From JAYZBC01 sp036339375 (lineage in GTDB: Bacteria > Pseudomonadota > Alphaproteobacteria > MPNO01 > UBA2964): a stretch of DNA of 44,172 nt. Below, in pieces: positions 42,124 to 44,172 of the stretch. The notes beneath the pieces were generated by a model. That model worked only from the letters and a program-made list of their open reading frames with translations, was not told where the DNA came from and did no database searches. The stretch is from NCBI GenBank assembly GCA_036339375.1, contig JAYZBC010000006.1, forward strand, positions 1 to 44,172, written 5' to 3'. Every line of letters begins with the position of its first letter. Within the stretch, counting starts at the first letter, position 1. The translations under genes were made by a program, and so were the position numbers.

Positions 42124-42299
42124 TAATCTTCCTCAATTTTTAAGCCAAAGATTGGCAAAATACTGAACCTAAAAAAATACTCCATCCATTTTGGTTTTAA
42201 ACGCAGTTTGAATATACCAAAATAGAAATGCTTGCGTATTAAATAGACTCAACAGTAATCTTTACCAAATTTCTCAGATAAAAAGATGGGTATTTAACC

Positions 42300-43652
42300 G
42301 TGTCCAAAAACATTACCTCTGATTTAGCGAACTTCGCTTCAAAATTAACCTACAAAAAAATTCCTCAAGAAGCGATTAATTTCACAAAATTACTAATTCT
42401 AGATGCACTTGCTTGTGCCCTTGCAGGCGATAATGGCGAGGAGACAGAAAAAATAAGAGCCTTAGCGCATTCATTAGCTCTTTCAAAGGAAAGCAGTGTA
42501 ATTGGGGGTGGAAAACTGTCAGTTGCTGGTTCGGTGTTAATGAATTCGTACCTTATTACAGCAGTAACTATGTGTGATACCCACCGTGAAACGCTTACGC
42601 ATATAATGCCTGAGGTATTACCAGCTGCACTCGCAATTGCAGAACTCAATGGGAACAATGGCACCGAACTCCTCACAGCGGTGACAATTGGATGCGAGAT
42701 AGCTTGTCGGATTGGACTTGGAATTGACTATCCGGCGTTTCGCGAAAGAGGTTGGCACGGTCCTGGAGTAATTGGTCCCTTCGGTGCTGCGGCTGCGGTT
42801 GGGCATTTGCTTAAATTTAATAAGGAAAAAATGACACACGCTTTTGGACTGGCTGGAAGCCAAGCCGCGGGTACTTTTGCCGCTTGGGGTACACCCACCG
42901 TAAAATTTCATCAATGTCGAGGCAGTCTATCTGGCCTTATGGCTGCGATACTAGCGGAACAGGATTTTAATTCCAGCAAAGAAATCCTAACAGCAAAGGA
43001 TGGTGGTCTCTACAACTCATACTCTAACGGAGGCAAACCGGAACGTGCAGTCAAAAAATTGGGGGTCCATTGGGAATTTCAACGAATCGCACTCCGGATG
43101 TGGCCCGCTGCATCCGGATTGCAAGGAATGATTACAGCCTTAGTCAATTTCGTTAGCAAAAATAAGTTTTCTTTTGACAAAATAAAGGCTGTAAATGTTT
43201 CCCTAAGCGAAACACCCTACCAAATGCATGGGAGGTTCTCAAAGTATAAAGGGAAATTTGAGGCCCTGCTGTCTGCCCATTATACAAGTGCGGTAATCCT
43301 CCGCGACAAAAAGCTTAGCCTCTCTCAGTTCAAACCAGAATGCTACAACAATGTTGTTTTAAAAAATTTTGCAAGCGACAAGGTTATAGTCTCACATGAT
43401 AAAAATTTAGCCGGCCAACAGTGTGTGGTGTTAGTACATTTCAAAGATGGCAGTGCCCTCTCTTCCCATGCTAACCATCAGCTGGGCTCACCAGAAAATC
43501 CTGTGTCTATGTCTGAAGTTGAAGATAAATTTAGAACATACGGAAAAGAGAAACTCTCTAAACGACGAATTAATAAAATAGTTTCAATAATCAATGAATT
43601 TGAAAATTTAGAGAATTCGAAGAAACTATTGAAAACACTCAGAATTCTTTGA
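42300..43652 (+). CDS. MmgE/PrpD family protein
   Basis: This 450-residue protein starts at GTG. It has the two-domain MmgE/PrpD fold with LLILDALACALAGD near residue 31, TMCDTHRETLTHI, ERGWHGPGVIGPFGAAAAVGHLL and TVKFHQCRGSLSGLMAA. The family includes 2-methylcitrate dehydratase, cis-aconitate decarboxylase and iminodisuccinate epimerase, which act on di- and tricarboxylic acids. Reaction here is unknown; a catabolic role on a C4-C6 dicarboxylic acid is plausible given the maleate-type genes nearby. It is convergent with the final small gene, with the stops adjacent. Confidence 0.85.
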   Translation: MSKNITSDLANFASKLTYKKIPQEAINFTKLLILDALACALAGDNGEETEKIRALAHSLALSKESSVIGGGKLSVAGSVLMNSYLITAVTMCDTHRETLTHIMPEVLPAALAIAELNGNNGTELLTAVTIGCEIACRIGLGIDYPAFRERGWHGPGVIGPFGAAAAVGHLLKFNKEKMTHAFGLAGSQAAGTFAAWGTPTVKFHQCRGSLSGLMAAILAEQDFNSSKEILTAKDGGLYNSYSNGGKPERAVKKLGVHWEFQRIALRMWPAASGLQGMITALVNFVSKNKFSFDKIKAVNVSLSETPYQMHGRFSKYKGKFEALLSAHYTSAVILRDKKLSLSQFKPECYNNVVLKNFASDKVIVSHDKNLAGQQCVVLVHFKDGSALSSHANHQLGSPENPVSMSEVEDKFRTYGKEKLSKRRINKIVSIINEFENLENSKKLLKTLRIL

Positions 43653-44021
43653 TTATTTTTCAAATGTAGAATTGACTAAGGTGGTAATGTTTTCTTCCCC
43701 GAATTTATTATTTTCGGTTGTTGTTTTCACTAAATTTTTATCATGATGGCCTACAGTACCCAGAACCCGCCCTCCAATTTCAACAGAAAAACCTCCATAA
43801 AAGGTATTCCCGTCGACTAAACCCGACCAGCGGATGTCTAATAGGTTTGTAACTAATAAATTACCCTCACCGATTGATAGGAAGCTGGAATTTTTAGCAG
43901 TGACTGGGTTGTCTGTTTCGGAAGGTGCTATTTCAATTGGTATTTGGTAATCAAAAGTAGAATTAGCTAAAATATTCCTGTTAAGGCTTTCTTTTGGAAT
44001 AAAAATATTTTTAAAAACCAA
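43653..44021 (-). CDS. Unrecognised 122-residue protein
   Basis: The frame starts at TTG (44021) with GGAG 7 nt upstream and is complete to a stop that abuts the MmgE/PrpD stop. There is no signal peptide or membrane span. The sequence is beta-rich in the middle (FLSIGEGNLLVTNLLDIRW; GGFSVEIGGRVLGTVGHH). The GG-x-V-x-G-x-V-x-G pattern recalls HbpS/GlcG-type proteins slightly, but not enough to assign. The polar, Asn/Thr-rich C-terminus may be disordered. Coding status is supported by the ribosome site and tight packing, not by homology. Confidence 0.5.
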   Translation of the reverse strand: MVFKNIFIPKESLNRNILANSTFDYQIPIEIAPSETDNPVTAKNSSFLSIGEGNLLVTNLLDIRWSGLVDGNTFYGGFSVEIGGRVLGTVGHHDKNLVKTTTENNKFGEENITTLVNSTFEK

Positions 44022-44172
44022 CTCTATTCTCCAATAAAAAAGAATAGAATTAAAAAACTGTAGGTCTTTTTGAGGGCAAACAAATGACTAAACTATGAAA
44101 TTTCACCGAATTTAATTTGTTAACTAAGTTTGAAAATGAATGGAAATTAAACTTTCAATTTTTAGAAGTTTC

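Overview
The window reads as chromosome from an AT-rich (roughly 40% G+C by eye), probably aquatic alphaproteobacterium. The evidence is an NDUFS4-like accessory subunit of complex I (5588-5902, minus), the neighbouring DUF192 and tandem cold-shock genes (10024-11127, minus) that are familiar alphaproteobacterial housekeeping, a split Mrp/Mbh-like cation/proton antiporter cluster, and many aerobic catabolic oxidoreductases. Gene density is high, overlaps of 1-19 nt are frequent, and GTG/TTG starts are common. No transposase, integrase, phage gene, CRISPR array or recognisable transcriptional regulator is visible.

Layout: (1) 2-78 tRNA-Arg(TCT), minus. (2) 276-5575 a six-gene operon: a Tat-exported three-subunit molybdenum hydroxylase (2Fe-2S, Mo, and FAD/4Fe-4S subunits, PaoABC-like), a 48-residue single-span membrane protein, a cytochrome b561-type membrane subunit and an unrecognised 128-residue protein. 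(3) 5588-8243 an NDUFS4-like gene, a cupin, a lone DppB-type ABC permease followed by what may be a dead partner gene, and tRNA-Pro(TGG). (4) 8505-11127 a UbiD-family decarboxylase, DUF192 and a two-domain cold-shock protein. (5) 11415-18824 ten tightly packed genes for an Mrp/Mbh-type antiporter with three antiporter-like subunits that each keep the conserved Glu and Lys. (6) 18821-22126, minus, a molybdenum-hydroxylase large subunit coupled to a class IV aminotransferase. (7) 22377-31793, plus, a cox-type set: CoxG, CoxS, CoxL, CoxM, a terminator, then CoxD, CoxE, XdhC in two genes, and a fused molybdopterin-binding/MocA-type protein; an MFS transporter follows. (8) 33120-38716, minus: LigA and LigB extradiol dioxygenase, SDR, MFS transporter, cysteine hydrolase, maleate-isomerase-like protein and a double NIPSNAP protein. 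(9) 38767-44021: glnS, an HpaB-type flavin monooxygenase, an MmgE/PrpD protein and an orphan small protein.

Taken together, the window is dominated by oxidation of small, probably aromatic or N-containing compounds. Molybdenum hydroxylases would insert oxygen from water, and an HpaB-type monooxygenase and a LigAB dioxygenase would hydroxylate and open rings. An isochorismatase-type amidase and a maleate-isomerase-like enzyme would process a ring-opened C4 acid or amide, with MFS carriers importing substrates. The genes at 29102-31793 would make and load the cytidylated molybdenum cofactor. The substrates cannot be read from the sequence. The most interesting parts are the periplasmic hydroxylase operon with its two unexplained small proteins, and the minus-strand LigAB-to-NIPSNAP set, whose combination of enzymes suggests an undescribed ring-cleavage route.
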